Shown piece after piece: positions 1 to 9,416 of a stretch of DNA of 64,000 bases. Origin of the DNA: Tenacibaculum caenipelagi (GTDB lineage: Bacteria > Bacteroidota > Bacteroidia > Flavobacteriales > Flavobacteriaceae); contig NZ_SNYH01000007.1 in NCBI RefSeq assembly GCF_004363005.1, positions 176,539-240,538 on the forward strand, given 5' to 3'. How positions within the stretch are numbered: position 1 is the stretch's first letter; the number at the start of each line of letters is the position of its first letter. The translations under genes were made by a program, and so were the position numbers. The notes under the pieces are model-generated. The model searched no databases, had not been told where the DNA came from, and was given only the letters and a program-made list of their open reading frames with translations.

Positions 1-1219
1 CAAAAAACCTAACTTCCAAGAAATATCTTATTACTCAGCGCCTAAAAAGAAACCTAAACTAAATAGTTTAGATGAAGTAGACCCAGAGTTATTGGCTACT
101 TTTGAAAAATTAGGAATTTCTTTAGAAGAACAAAAAAAATTAGCCAACGTAGCGGTTGATATTGTGATGGATTCTGTTTCGGTAGCTACTACTTTTAAAG
201 AAACTTTAGCTGAAAAAGGAATCATTTTCATGCCTATTTCAGAAGCAATTCAAGAGCATCCTGAATTGGTAAAAAAATATATTGGCTCGGTAGTACCAAA
301 AACCGATAACTTTTATGCTGCCTTAAACTCAGCAGTATTCTCAGACGGATCTTTCTGTTATATTCCCAAAGGCGTTCGTTGCCCTATGGAATTATCAACC
401 TACTTCCGTATCAACGAAGGAGGTACTGGACAGTTCGAGCGTACCTTAGTAATTGCAGATGAAGGTAGTTATGTTTCTTACTTAGAAGGTTGTACTGCTC
501 CGCAACGTGACGAAAACCAATTACACGCAGCAGTAGTAGAGTTAATTGCTTTAGATGATGCTGAAATAAAATATTCAACTGTACAAAACTGGTTTCCTGG
601 TGATTCAGAAGGAAAAGGTGGTGTTTTCAACTTTGTAACGAAAAGAGGGTTGTGTGAAACCAATGCTAAAATTTCTTGGACACAAGTTGAAACAGGATCA
701 GCAATTACATGGAAGTATCCTAGTTGTATTTTAAAAGGAAATAATTCTGTAGGTGAATTTTACTCAATTGCAGTAACTAACAACCATCAGCAAGCTGATA
801 CAGGAACTAAGATGATTCACTTAGGAAAGAACACCAAATCAACCATTATTTCTAAAGGTATTTCTGCTGGAAAATCACAAAATAGCTACCGTGGATTGGT
901 GCAAATCAATGCAAGAGCTGAAAATGCACGTAATTTCTCTCAATGTGATTCTTTATTAATGGGTAACGAGTGTGGTGCACATACCTTCCCTTATATCGAA
1001 GCAAAAAATAAATCTGCTCAAATAGAACACGAAGCTACTACTAGTAAAATTGGTGAAGACCAATTATTTTATTGTAATCAACGTGGTATTGATACCGAAA
1101 AAGCAATCGCATTAATTGTAAACGGATTTAGCAAAGAGGTATTAAATAAATTACCGATGGAATTTGCTGTAGAAGCACAAAAGTTATTAGAAATAAGCTT
1201 AGAAGGAAGTGTCGGATAA
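1..1219 (+). CDS. sufB: SufB, Fe-S cluster assembly scaffold (5' end outside window)
   Basis: SufB is the scaffold subunit of the SufBCD complex, on which Fe-S clusters are built in the cytoplasm. The reading frame is already open at the window edge, so about 405 C-terminal residues of a protein usually near 480 are present; the first internal start-like codon is not the true start. The C-terminal part has the hallmarks of the family: a Cys-Gly-Ala-His motif (around base 970) that includes the cysteine required in E. coli SufB, followed by [10 protein letters not shown] and FYCNQRGI. It is the first of the suf genes seen, followed after 20 bases by a metallo-beta-lactamase gene and then sufC and sufD, all in one direction. 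Very sure of identity. Confidence 0.97.
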   Translation, partial: KKPNFQEISYYSAPKKKPKLNSLDEVDPELLATFEKLGISLEEQKKLANVAVDIVMDSVSVATTFKETLAEKGIIFMPISEAIQEHPELVKKYIGSVVPKTDNFYAALNSAVFSDGSFCYIPKGVRCPMELSTYFRINEGGTGQFERTLVIADEGSYVSYLEGCTAPQRDENQLHAAVVELIALDDAEIKYSTVQNWFPGDSEGKGGVFNFVTKRGLCETNAKISWTQVETGSAITWKYPSCILKGNNSVGEFYSIAVTNNHQQADTGTKMIHLGKNTKSTIISKGISAGKSQNSYRGLVQINARAENARNFSQCDSLLMGNECGAHTFPYIEAKNKSAQIEHEATTSKIGEDQLFYCNQRGIDTEKAIALIVNGFSKEVLNKLPMEFAVEAQKLLEISLEGSVG

Positions 1220-1239
1220 CCAAATAAAAAATTAATATA

Positions 1240-2103
1240 ATGAAGAAAACATTTTTATTAGCTCTTTTAGCAATTATTAGTTTTAGTTGTAAAAATGCTG
1301 AAAAAAAGCAAGAAGCTAAAGAAGAAAAAGTAGTTGAAAAACCTCAAGTTAAACTTTATGTTTTAAATGGAGGTTCTATTTTAGTGAACAAACTTGAAGT
1401 CTTTTCTCAAGACATAACATATACTGGGCAGTCTAAACAGTTTGCAGATGCTTACTATGTAATATCTCACCCAAAAGGAAACTTAATGTGGGACGCTGGT
1501 TTACCAGAATCGTTAATTACTGACGAACCATTTACAGAGCCAAGTGGTACATTTACATTACAACGTGCTGATTCATTAAAAAATCAATTACAATCTATTG
1601 ATTTAACTGTTGATGATTTTAAATACATCGCATTATCTCATCCTCATTTTGATCACACTGGTCATGCAAATTATTTTAAAAATGCTACTTGGTTAGTTCA
1701 AGAAAACGAGTATGATTTTATTACCAACGATTCTGCAAAAGTTAAAGATCCTAACACCTATAATTCTATTAAAGAATTAACAAATGTTCAAAAAATAAAA
1801 GGTGATCATGATGTATTTGGTGATGGTACTGTTGTTATTAAATACATGCCTGGTCATACAATTGGACATCAGACTTTATATGTAGAAGCTGGTTTAGAAA
1901 AACCTATCTTATTAACAGGTGATTTATATCACTTTGAAGAGAACAGAGAAACAAAAGGTGTTCCTTCATTCAACCATAATGTTGAGCAAACTTTAGAGAG
2001 CATGGAAAAGTTTGAAGCTTTTGCTAAAGAAAAGAATGCTGAGGTGATTATACAACACTCACCAAAAGATTTCGAAAAATTACAAAACCTATTAAAAAAG
2101 TAA
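1240..2103 (+). CDS. Metallo-beta-lactamase-fold lipoprotein, AHL-lactonase-like
   Basis: This 287-residue protein begins with a lipoprotein signal (hydrophobic stretch, then FSC as lipobox at about residue 17) and a Lys/Glu-rich linker, so it is probably anchored to a membrane outside the cytoplasm. The metallo-beta-lactamase metal site is complete: SHPHFDHTGH (HxHxDH), GHTIGH and TGDLYH. The spacing and length fit the N-acyl-homoserine lactonase-like branch, which includes Aii20J, described from a Tenacibaculum isolate; general family membership is clear but the substrate is inference. It lies 20 bases after sufB and 10 bases before sufC, on the same strand and without a terminator, so it is probably cotranscribed with the suf genes. 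An unrelated lactone or ester hydrolase is the main alternative. Confidence 0.85.
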   Translation: MKKTFLLALLAIISFSCKNAEKKQEAKEEKVVEKPQVKLYVLNGGSILVNKLEVFSQDITYTGQSKQFADAYYVISHPKGNLMWDAGLPESLITDEPFTEPSGTFTLQRADSLKNQLQSIDLTVDDFKYIALSHPHFDHTGHANYFKNATWLVQENEYDFITNDSAKVKDPNTYNSIKELTNVQKIKGDHDVFGDGTVVIKYMPGHTIGHQTLYVEAGLEKPILLTGDLYHFEENRETKGVPSFNHNVEQTLESMEKFEAFAKEKNAEVIIQHSPKDFEKLQNLLKK

Positions 2104-2113
2104 CCATACAGTA

Positions 2114-2863
2114 ATGTTAAAAATAGAAAACTTACACGCACAAGTAGAAGGTAAAGATATTCTTAAAGGAATAAACTTAGAGGTAAAGGCAGGTGAAGTA
2201 CATGCTATTATGGGACCTAATGGTGCAGGTAAAAGTACCTTATCATCTGTTATCGCTGGTAACGAAAATTACGAAGTAACTTCTGGGGCTATTGAATTAG
2301 AAGGTGAAGACATTAGTGAATTGGCTCCTGAAGAAAGAGCACATGCAGGTATATTTTTATCATTTCAGTATCCTGTTGAAATTCCTGGTGTTACGGTAAC
2401 AAACTTTATCAAAACAGCCATTAACGAATCGCGTAAAGCTAAGGGATTAGAAGAAATGCCTGCTAAAGACATGCTTAAGAAGATTCGTGAAAAATCAGAA
2501 TTATTAGAAATTGATCGTAAATTCTTATCTCGTTCTCTAAACGAAGGTTTCTCAGGAGGAGAGAAAAAGCGTAATGAAATTTTTCAAATGGCAATGTTAG
2601 AGCCTAAACTAGCAATTTTAGATGAAACTGACTCTGGTTTAGACATTGATGCTTTACGTATTGTTGCTAACGGAGTTAATAAATTAAAATCTAAAGACAA
2701 TGCTGTGGTAGTTATTACACACTATCAACGTTTATTAGATTATATCATTCCTGATTATGTACACGTTTTACACGATGGGAAAATCGTTAAAACGGGTGAT
2801 GCTTCACTTGCTTTAGAATTAGAAGAAAAAGGATACGATTGGATTAAAAACGAATTAGCATAA
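2114..2863 (+). CDS. sufC: SufC, Fe-S assembly ATPase
   Basis: SufC is the ABC-type ATPase of the SufBCD complex and drives the conformational changes needed for cluster assembly. At 249 residues it has the usual length. The nucleotide-binding motifs are intact: Walker A GPNGAGKST, the signature FSGGEKKRNEI, which is typical of SufC, and Walker B LAILDETDSGLD. It has no membrane segment. The ATG is 10 bases past the stop of the lactonase-like gene and the stop is 43 bases before sufD. Confidence 0.98.
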   Translation: MLKIENLHAQVEGKDILKGINLEVKAGEVHAIMGPNGAGKSTLSSVIAGNENYEVTSGAIELEGEDISELAPEERAHAGIFLSFQYPVEIPGVTVTNFIKTAINESRKAKGLEEMPAKDMLKKIREKSELLEIDRKFLSRSLNEGFSGGEKKRNEIFQMAMLEPKLAILDETDSGLDIDALRIVANGVNKLKSKDNAVVVITHYQRLLDYIIPDYVHVLHDGKIVKTGDASLALELEEKGYDWIKNELA

Positions 2864-2906
2864 TTGGTAACAGTTACCGCTAAGAAGTAATGACAGCAAG
2901 AAAATA

Positions 2907-4220
2907 ATGGAGTTAAAAGAAAAAATATTATCATCATACGTAGCTTTTGAAAATGGTGTAAACATCAATTCAGATTTACACGAAATTAGAACAGAAGCAC
3001 TACAAAACTTTGAAAAACTAGGGTTTCCTACTAAAAAGTTAGAAGCTTGGAAATACACTTCTTTAAATTCAATTTTAAAGGAAGATTATAGCATATTTCC
3101 AGACCGTGATGCAGCAGTAGAGTTAGCAGATGTAAAAAAATATTTCATCCATGAAATTGATAGCTACAAGATAATTTTTGTAGACGGAAAATACAGCTCG
3201 TTCTTATCAAATACTACGCACGACGGCAAAGATATTTGCTTATTATCGGCTGCTTTTTCAAAAGAGAAATACAAACCTATTGTAGAAAAATATTTTAATA
3301 AAATAGCTAAACAGGACAATTTAACTTCATTAAACACTGCATTTGCTACTGAAGGTGCATTTATTCATATTCCTAAAAATGTTGAGGTAGAAAAACCTAT
3401 CCAAATCATCAATTTTACAACAGGAAAAGAAAATGCTACAATGTTGCAACCTCGTAACTTAATCGTTGTAGAAAAAAATGCACATGTTCAAATTATAGAA
3501 CGTCACCAAAACCTAAATAATAATGCTGTATTAACCAATTCTGTAACTGAAATTTATACAGATACGCACGCTACAGTAGATTATTATAAAATACAGAACG
3601 ATAACAATAGCGCTTCTTTAGTTGATAATACTTACATAGAACAACAAAAAGAAAGTACTTGCTCTCTGCACACGTTTTCTTTTGGTGGAAATATTACTCG
3701 TAACAACCTAAACTTTTATCAAAAAGGAGAACACATCAACTCTATTTTGAAAGGGATTACCATTATAGAAGGAAAACAACATGTAGACCACCACACATTG
3801 GTAAATCATATAGAGCCAAATTGTGAAAGTCACCAAGACTATAAAGGTATTTATGCCGATCGTTCTACTGGTGTATTTAACGGTAAAGTTATTGTTGAAA
3901 AAGAAGCTCAAAAAACAAACGCATATCAGCAAAACAATAATGTTTTGATTAGTGATAAAGCGACTGTAAATGCAAAGCCTCAGTTAGAGATTTTTGCCGA
4001 CGACGTAAAATGTTCTCATGGTTGTACTATTGGTCAGTTAGATGACCAAGCATTGTTTTATATGCAACAAAGAGGTATTCCTAAAAAAGAAGCAAATGCT
4101 TTACTAATGTATGCCTTTGCTAATACTGTTTTAGAAAGTGTTAAAATACCTGAAGTAAAGAAAAGAATTACCAAATTAATTGCCGATAAGTTAGGCGTAA
4201 ATATTGGTTTTGATTTATAA
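2907..4220 (+). CDS. sufD: SufD, Fe-S assembly scaffold partner
   Basis: SufD is the second scaffold subunit, a SufB paralogue that pairs with SufB and binds SufC. The protein has 437 residues. The C-terminal beta-helix core is recognisable, including DDVKCSHGCTIG with the histidine that is functional in E. coli SufD, followed by FYMQQRGI. A long inverted repeat 4 bases past the stop ends the operon, so the cysteine desulfurase sufS and sufE, which often follow in Flavobacteriaceae, are not cotranscribed here and are not seen in the window. Confidence 0.97.
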   Translation: MELKEKILSSYVAFENGVNINSDLHEIRTEALQNFEKLGFPTKKLEAWKYTSLNSILKEDYSIFPDRDAAVELADVKKYFIHEIDSYKIIFVDGKYSSFLSNTTHDGKDICLLSAAFSKEKYKPIVEKYFNKIAKQDNLTSLNTAFATEGAFIHIPKNVEVEKPIQIINFTTGKENATMLQPRNLIVVEKNAHVQIIERHQNLNNNAVLTNSVTEIYTDTHATVDYYKIQNDNNSASLVDNTYIEQQKESTCSLHTFSFGGNITRNNLNFYQKGEHINSILKGITIIEGKQHVDHHTLVNHIEPNCESHQDYKGIYADRSTGVFNGKVIVEKEAQKTNAYQQNNNVLISDKATVNAKPQLEIFADDVKCSHGCTIGQLDDQALFYMQQRGIPKKEANALLMYAFANTVLESVKIPEVKKRITKLIADKLGVNIGFDL

Positions 4221-4224
4221 AATA

Positions 4225-4280
4225 CTCAACACGTATAAAAAAAGCTACTCGGTCGAGTAGCTTTTTTTATACGTGTTGAG
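4225..4280. terminator. Bidirectional terminator after sufD, 27-bp perfect inverted repeat
   Basis: Two 27-base arms match perfectly around a 2-base centre (4252-4253). Reading outward from the centre, a GC-containing core (AGCTACTCG / CGAGTAGCT) is followed by a T-run on both strands, then by a further complementary segment. It can terminate sufD transcription and transcripts arriving from the opposite strand past 4348. The length is unusual for an intrinsic terminator. Confidence 0.85.
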
Positions 4281-4347
4281 CTTTAATTTTGTAAATCTTT
4301 TACCGCTAAACTGATTGAAAATATTTCTATTTTCATGATATATCTTT

Positions 4348-4794
4348 TTAATTTCTCTCTTCAAAAGGTATAATAATTCCTTTTTCTACGTAATTTTTAA
4401 GTCCGTTTAACAACAGTGCCCAACAATAAGATGAGTGTTTAAAGTGAGAGTTTTGTTCAGCCCAACCTTTATGAAAAAAGTGTACCCATGTAACACCACT
4501 TTCTTTTTCAAATAAATCAAATCCAAAAGTAGTAGAGTACCAATCACTGTCTGATTTTATCATTTTTATATGAAAGGAACTGTTTTCTTTACACTGAACC
4601 ACTTCACCATACCAATCGTAAGGTTCACCAAAAGAGAAATTGTATTCTGCTCCTACTTTGGGATTTCCAGTACACTTTAATGGCCACCAATGCGCCAAAT
4701 CTTCAGGGTTACTAATTGCCTTAAAAACTTTGTTAGACAATGCTTTTACAGGAAAATTATGATAAATGGTAAACCCTTCTTCATTTGCTTTCAT
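4348..4794 (-). CDS. SRPBCC (START-like, AHSA1-type) domain protein
   Basis: A 148-residue soluble protein with the helix-grip pattern of the SRPBCC superfamily: an N-terminal strand and short helix containing VFKAISNPEDLAHWWP, a central sheet rich in aromatic residues, and a long C-terminal helix with WALLLNGLKNYVEKG. Members of this AHSA1-like group bind hydrophobic ligands or act as Hsp90 co-factors; no specific ligand can be assigned. It stands alone between the suf terminator and odhB. There is no signal peptide. Confidence 0.75.
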   Translation of the reverse strand: MKANEEGFTIYHNFPVKALSNKVFKAISNPEDLAHWWPLKCTGNPKVGAEYNFSFGEPYDWYGEVVQCKENSSFHIKMIKSDSDWYSTTFGFDLFEKESGVTWVHFFHKGWAEQNSHFKHSSYCWALLLNGLKNYVEKGIIIPFEERN

Positions 4795-4953
4795 AAGTAC
4801 TTGATTTAATAACTCTTAAAGTTACTAAAAATAAAACCACTTACTGTATTACCTAAAAATATTATTTATAAACATTTTTTTTATTTCAAGCAATTAAACA
4901 ATATCTAAATGAAAATATTCATTTATAATTAATGAATAAAACCATATTTTGGT

Positions 4954-6162
4954 CTACATTTCTAAGGCTTTCTTAGGATTGTTATCCATTAATAATTCTA
5001 CAGGATTTTCTAATGCTTCTTTAACAGCTACTAAGAATCCAACAGACTCACGACCATCAATAATTCTGTGATCGTACGATAATGCTACATACATAATTGG
5101 TTGAATTACCACTTCACCATTTACCGCCATTGGACGATTAACAATGTTATGCATTCCTAAAATTCCACTTTGTGGAGGGTTGATAATAGGAGTAGACAAC
5201 ATAGAACCGAATACACCACCGTTAGTGATAGTAAACGTACCTCCTGTCATTTCATCAACAGTAATTTGTCCGTCACGAGCACGTAATGCTAAACGCTTTA
5301 CCTCACTTTCAACTCCTCTAAATGTTAAATTTTCAGCATTTCTAATAACAGGAACCATTAATCCTTTAGGACCTGATACTGCAATAGAAATATCTTGAAA
5401 ATCGTGACTTACTTTGTAATCTCCATCAATCATAGAGTTTACATCTGGATACATTTTTAAAGCTCTTACCACTGCTAAAGTAAAGAATGACATAAATCCT
5501 AAACCTACACCGTGTTTTGCTTTAAACTCATCTTTATACTCGTTACGTAAGTCAAAAATTGGCTGCATGTTCACTTCGTTAAATGTAGTTAACATCGCTG
5601 TTTCGTTCTTTACAGAAACTAAACGCTGTGCCACTTTACGACGTAACATAGATAATTTCTTACGCTCACTACTACGAGATCCAGTACCTGGTGTTCCCAT
5701 AGAAGGAACAGCTTTAACAGCATCTTCTTTAGTTACACGACCGTCTTTACCAGTTCCTTTAACGTCAGCTGCACTCATTCCTTTTTCAGCTAATACTTTC
5801 TTAGCTGCTGGAGATGCTGTACCTGTTGCATAAGTTTCTTTTGCTGGTTCAGCTTTTGGTGCCTCTTTTTTCTCTTCAGCTTTTGGCGCCTCAGTTTTTG
5901 GTGCTCCAGCTCCTTCAGGTTTCGCAGCACTCATATCAATATGACAAACTACTGCTCCTACTGCTACTGCATCACCTTCTTCAGCTTTTAAAGTGATTAT
6001 TCCGCTTTCTTCCGCAGGTAATTCTAACGTTGCTTTGTCAGAATCTACTTCGGCAATTGGTTGATCTTTCTCAACGTAATCACCATCTTCAACTAACCAA
6101 GTTGCGATTTCTACTTCTGTAATTGATTCCCCCGGAGAAGGAACTTTCATTTCTAAAACCAT
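4954..6162 (-). CDS. odhB: Dihydrolipoyllysine succinyltransferase, E2 of 2-oxoglutarate dehydrogenase
   Basis: This TCA-cycle enzyme transfers the succinyl group from lipoyl-lysine to CoA and forms the core of the 2-oxoglutarate dehydrogenase complex. It has 402 residues: a lipoyl domain (about 1-76, with DSDKATLE carrying the lipoylated lysine), an Ala/Pro/Glu/Lys-rich flexible linker (about 80-112), a peripheral-subunit binding domain (about 116-152, ending [11 protein letters not shown]), and a catalytic domain ending with the active-site motif YDHRIIDG. It follows odhA on the same strand; the 121-base gap between them contains a structured repeat. Also called sucB. Confidence 0.97.
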   Translation of the reverse strand: MVLEMKVPSPGESITEVEIATWLVEDGDYVEKDQPIAEVDSDKATLELPAEESGIITLKAEEGDAVAVGAVVCHIDMSAAKPEGAGAPKTEAPKAEEKKEAPKAEPAKETYATGTASPAAKKVLAEKGMSAADVKGTGKDGRVTKEDAVKAVPSMGTPGTGSRSSERKKLSMLRRKVAQRLVSVKNETAMLTTFNEVNMQPIFDLRNEYKDEFKAKHGVGLGFMSFFTLAVVRALKMYPDVNSMIDGDYKVSHDFQDISIAVSGPKGLMVPVIRNAENLTFRGVESEVKRLALRARDGQITVDEMTGGTFTITNGGVFGSMLSTPIINPPQSGILGMHNIVNRPMAVNGEVVIQPIMYVALSYDHRIIDGRESVGFLVAVKEALENPVELLMDNNPKKALEM

Positions 6163-6206
6163 CAGTTCTAAATTTTATATATCTGAATTATTTTATTTCT
6201 TTTATT

Positions 6207-6271
6207 TGGGCGTTCCCCTATCGGGTCGGGCTTTACGCGCTACATGGTAGCTTGCTTCAATCCCTAACGCA
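6207..6271. repeat. Structured intergenic repeat between odhA and odhB
   Basis: A GC-rich island in an AT-rich gap. It can fold into a multi-branch structure: an outer stem GCGTT/AACGC (6210-6214 with 6266-6270), a CCC/GGG hairpin (6216-6218 with 6223-6225), a second GGG/CCC pairing (6228-6230 with 6262-6264) and a hairpin GCTAC-ATG-GTAGC (6239-6251). From memory, similar GGGCGTT...GGGTCGGGC...CCCTAACGC elements recur between genes in flavobacterial genomes; I cannot confirm this here. I cannot tell which strand acts. It would be transcribed within the odhA-odhB mRNA. Confidence 0.6.
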
Positions 6272-6283
6272 TTTATTTTGTTT

Positions 6284-9010
6284 TTAATCAAAAACCTTAT
6301 CAATAATAGCTTGATGACGTCTTTTAAAACGTGCACTTGAACCTGCTGCTGGTGCCGAACGATACTCTTCCGAAGCACATTCTAACCTAGCTAATTCAAA
6401 ACGCTCTAACATATAACTCCAAGCTCCCATGTTTTTAGGTTCTTCTTGTGCCCAAACATAACGTTCTACATTTGGATACTTGTCCATTACTTCTTTAATT
6501 TTATCATTGTGTAATGGGAACAATTGCTCTATACGAACTAAAGCTACGTCTTCTCTACCTAATTTTTCACGTTCTTCTAACAAGTCGTAATAAAACTTAC
6601 CTGTACAGAATACCATCTTCTTCACTTTTGAAGTATCGATAGTATCATCTATTACTTCTTGGAAAGTACCATTTGCTAAATCTTCTATAGAATTAACAGC
6701 TCTTGGTAAACGTAATAAACTTTTTGGAGTGAAAACAACTAAAGGCTTTCTGAAATCACGTTTCATTTGGCGACGCAAAATATGATACATATTTGCTGGC
6801 GTAGAACAGTTTGCTATTGTCCAGTTATCGGTTGACGATGATTGTAAGAAACGTTCTATTCTTCCTGACGAGTGTTCTGGTCCTTGACCTTCATACCCAT
6901 GAGGCAATAACATTACCAATCCATTTTGCAACTTCCATTTATCTTCTGCTGAAGAAATATATTGATCAAACATGATTTGTGCTCCGTTAGCAAAATCACC
7001 AAACTGAGCCTCCCAAATCGTTAAAGTATTTGGGGCAGCCATTGCGTATCCATAGTCAAACCCTAACACCCCATATTCTGATAAATGAGAATTGTAAATT
7101 GTCATCTCTCCTTTATTCTTAGGATTAGTGTTTAACAAGTTTACACGCTCTAAAGTTTCTTCATCACGCATAATTGCATGACGGTGAGAAAAAGTACCTC
7201 TTTCTACATCCTCTCCTGAAATACGCACATCAAATCCTTCTTCTAATAAGGTACCATATGCTAAATTCTCAGCTGTACCCCAATCTAGCAAGTTATCTTC
7301 AAAAACCATTTTTTCACGTCCTTTCAAGATACGCTCAGCTTTACGAACAAACTTATGTCCCTCTGGAGTTTTTGATATTACTCTTGCTATGTCTTTTAAA
7401 CTATCTACAAGGTAAGTTGTATCTATAGGCTGCAACATGTCTTCCAACTGCTTAAGCACAAACCCTTTCCATACATTAGGCATAAATTCTTGAATTTTTG
7501 CTGTTTCTCTCTTTTTAGATTCAGCAAACTCAACTTCTAAATGCGTTTTAAATTCCTCTGTAATTTCTTTTAAATAGTCAGCTGTTATACTTCCTTCTGC
7601 TATTAATTTATTAGCATAAATTTCTCGAGCATTTTTATGCTTAGAAATTACTTTGTATAACTTAGGTTGTGTAAAACGAGGTTCATCACCTTCGTTATGT
7701 CCATATTTACGATACCCTAATAGGTCAATAAAAATATCTTTATTGAATTTCATACGATATTCAACAGCCATTTCCATTGCATGACAAACAGCTTCTGCAT
7801 CATCTGCATTTACATGCAATACTGGAGATAAGGTTACTTTAGCCACATCTGTACAATAAGTACTTGAACGCGCATCTAGGTAGTTCGTAGTAAATCCTAC
7901 TTGGTTATTCACCACAACATGAATAGTACCTCCTGTTTTGTATCCATTTAATTGTGCCATTTGCACAACTTCATATACAATTCCTTGACCTGCAATTGCA
8001 GCATCACCATGCACTAAAATTGGAAGGATTTTATTTCCATTCCCATTGTAGTCTTTATCAATTTTGGCTCTAACAATACCTTCAGCAACAGCATCAACAG
8101 TTTCTAAGTGAGATGGATTGGGAACTAGATTCATTTTCATCTTTTGTCCACCCTGATATTCTTTGCTTAAAGTTAACCCTAAGTGATATTTTACATCACC
8201 GTCGATATCTTGATCTTCAAAATCTTTTCCTTCAAACTCGCTAAATAAATCACGAACTGGTTTTTTAAAGATGTTTACCAAAGTATTTAAACGCCCACGG
8301 TGTGCCATTCCTAACACACACTCTTCTACTCCATATAATTCAGCGGCATCTCTAAGCGCTACACTTATCCCAGGTATTAAGGTTTCCCCTCCTTCTACAG
8401 AAAATCGCTTTTGCCCTACATACTTAGTTTGTAAGAAACTTTCAAAAGTTGAAGCTTGATTTAATTTGGTAAGAATGTATTTTTTAGCTTCAACATCATA
8501 ATTAGAATGATTTGCGTTTTTGTTTAAACGTTCATTCCACCATTTTAACTCTTCTGGATTTCTTAGGTACATATACTCAACCCCAATACTTTCACAGAAA
8601 ACAGCTTTTAAATATTCTATTATTTCTGCTAAAGATTTAGGACCAATACCCAAAACTTCACCTGCACTAAAAACTGTAGATAAATCCGATTGATTTAACC
8701 CAAAGTTCTCAATATCTAATGTGGGGGTATATGTTCTTCTATTACGAACCGGGTTTGTTTTTGTAAACAAATGGCCTCGTGTACGGTAACCGTTGATTAA
8801 ATCGATTACTAAAAATTCTTTACGTACTTCTTCAGGGACTTCTACTGAGACTTCTTCATCTGTTAATGAATAATTCTCATTAGCCAAATCATATCCTTGA
8901 AAAAAACTTCTCCAACTTGGTTCTATCGCATCAGGATTTTTCTGATATTGTTCGTACAAATCACCTATAAAACCTGTATGTGCTGCGTTTAAGAACGAAA
9001 ATTTGTCCAT
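6284..9010 (-). CDS. odhA: 2-oxoglutarate dehydrogenase E1 component
   Basis: This thiamine-diphosphate enzyme decarboxylates 2-oxoglutarate and passes the succinyl group to OdhB. The 908-residue length is normal for the E1o homodimer type. The N-terminus has the family signature around FLNAAHTGFIGDLYEQY and SWRSFF; the core has MAHRGRLNTLVN, HGDAAIAGQG and VVNNQVGFTT, which contribute to the cofactor site, and the C-terminal transketolase-like half includes LLPHGYEGQGPEHSSGR. It is transcribed with odhB. A promoter-like TACTTTTG lies about 40 bases upstream on the same strand. Also called sucA. Confidence 0.98.
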   Translation of the reverse strand: MDKFSFLNAAHTGFIGDLYEQYQKNPDAIEPSWRSFFQGYDLANENYSLTDEEVSVEVPEEVRKEFLVIDLINGYRTRGHLFTKTNPVRNRRTYTPTLDIENFGLNQSDLSTVFSAGEVLGIGPKSLAEIIEYLKAVFCESIGVEYMYLRNPEELKWWNERLNKNANHSNYDVEAKKYILTKLNQASTFESFLQTKYVGQKRFSVEGGETLIPGISVALRDAAELYGVEECVLGMAHRGRLNTLVNIFKKPVRDLFSEFEGKDFEDQDIDGDVKYHLGLTLSKEYQGGQKMKMNLVPNPSHLETVDAVAEGIVRAKIDKDYNGNGNKILPILVHGDAAIAGQGIVYEVVQMAQLNGYKTGGTIHVVVNNQVGFTTNYLDARSSTYCTDVAKVTLSPVLHVNADDAEAVCHAMEMAVEYRMKFNKDIFIDLLGYRKYGHNEGDEPRFTQPKLYKVISKHKNAREIYANKLIAEGSITADYLKEITEEFKTHLEVEFAESKKRETAKIQEFMPNVWKGFVLKQLEDMLQPIDTTYLVDSLKDIARVISKTPEGHKFVRKAERILKGREKMVFEDNLLDWGTAENLAYGTLLEEGFDVRISGEDVERGTFSHRHAIMRDEETLERVNLLNTNPKNKGEMTIYNSHLSEYGVLGFDYGYAMAAPNTLTIWEAQFGDFANGAQIMFDQYISSAEDKWKLQNGLVMLLPHGYEGQGPEHSSGRIERFLQSSSTDNWTIANCSTPANMYHILRRQMKRDFRKPLVVFTPKSLLRLPRAVNSIEDLANGTFQEVIDDTIDTSKVKKMVFCTGKFYYDLLEEREKLGREDVALVRIEQLFPLHNDKIKEVMDKYPNVERYVWAQEEPKNMGAWSYMLERFELARLECASEEYRSAPAAGSSARFKRRHQAIIDKVFD

Positions 9011-9050
9011 ATATTTTGTTATACTTTTCTATCTATAAGAATAATGGTGA

Positions 9051-9058
9051 CAAAAGTA
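9051..9058 (-). promoter_or_regulatory. -7 promoter box for odhA-odhB
   Basis: On the minus strand this reads TACTTTTG, a match to the Bacteroidota -7 consensus TAnnTTTG, placing the transcript start roughly 35 bases before the odhA ATG. No upstream TTTG box is present at the ideal spacing. Confidence 0.5.
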
Positions 9059-9219
9059 CAACTTTTAACAAAAAAAGCACTTCTTTTTAGTCTAATTTTA
9101 AACTCTTTAACGAGTCTTTTCTTTTTGTTAAATTTCAGTTAACACCCTCTCTTTTTAAAAGAATAAACCCCTGTAATCCAGAAATTAAAAAAAATACCTG
9201 TACTTTTTATTAAAAATAA

Positions 9220-9250
9220 TTTGCAGATATAAAAAAAGCACTTAAATTTG
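9220..9250 (+). promoter_or_regulatory. Promoter of the tRNA-Asn pair
   Basis: A TTTG box (9220-9223) and TAAATTTG (9243-9250) are separated by 19 bases, the spacing reported for flavobacterial housekeeping promoters (TTG-N17-23-TAnnTTTG). The predicted start is about 25 bases before the first tRNA. Confidence 0.75.
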
Positions 9251-9282
9251 CACTCGCATTTTAAGACAAGCATGTTTTAAAT

Positions 9283-9356
9283 TCCTCCTTAGCTCAGTTG
9301 GTTAGAGCATCTGACTGTTAATCAGAGGGTCCTTGGTTCGAGCCCAAGAGGAGGAG
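9283..9356 (+). tRNA. tRNA-Asn (GTT), copy 1
   Basis: A 74-base cloverleaf. The acceptor stem is TCCTCCT paired with AGGAGGA, the D arm is AGCTCAGTTGGTTAGAGCA, the anticodon stem TCTGA/TCAGA closes the loop CTGTTAA with anticodon GTT, and the T arm is CTTGG-TTCGAGC-CCAAG. G9356 is the discriminator base and the 3' CCA is not encoded. The gene is followed after 60 bases by a second tRNA-Asn in the same transcription unit. Confidence 0.97.
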
Positions 9357-9416
9357 CAAAGGCAACGTAGAAGCCGATAATTTCTACAATATACATATAT
9401 TGTTCTACAAGAACAT

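Noticed and set aside
92..1219. Internal TTG as the start of sufB
   Set aside because: The frame is open back to the window edge with sequence of SufB character, so the gene is cut by the edge.
4907..4924. AAATGAA-AATA-TTCATTT inverted repeat after odhB as a terminator
   Set aside because: Short, AT-only stem without a T-run on the minus strand; too weak to call.
5814..5996. Leu-rich plus-strand frame opposite odhB
   Set aside because: Antisense of the Ala/Pro/Glu/Lys linker of the E2 protein; an artefact of skewed codons.
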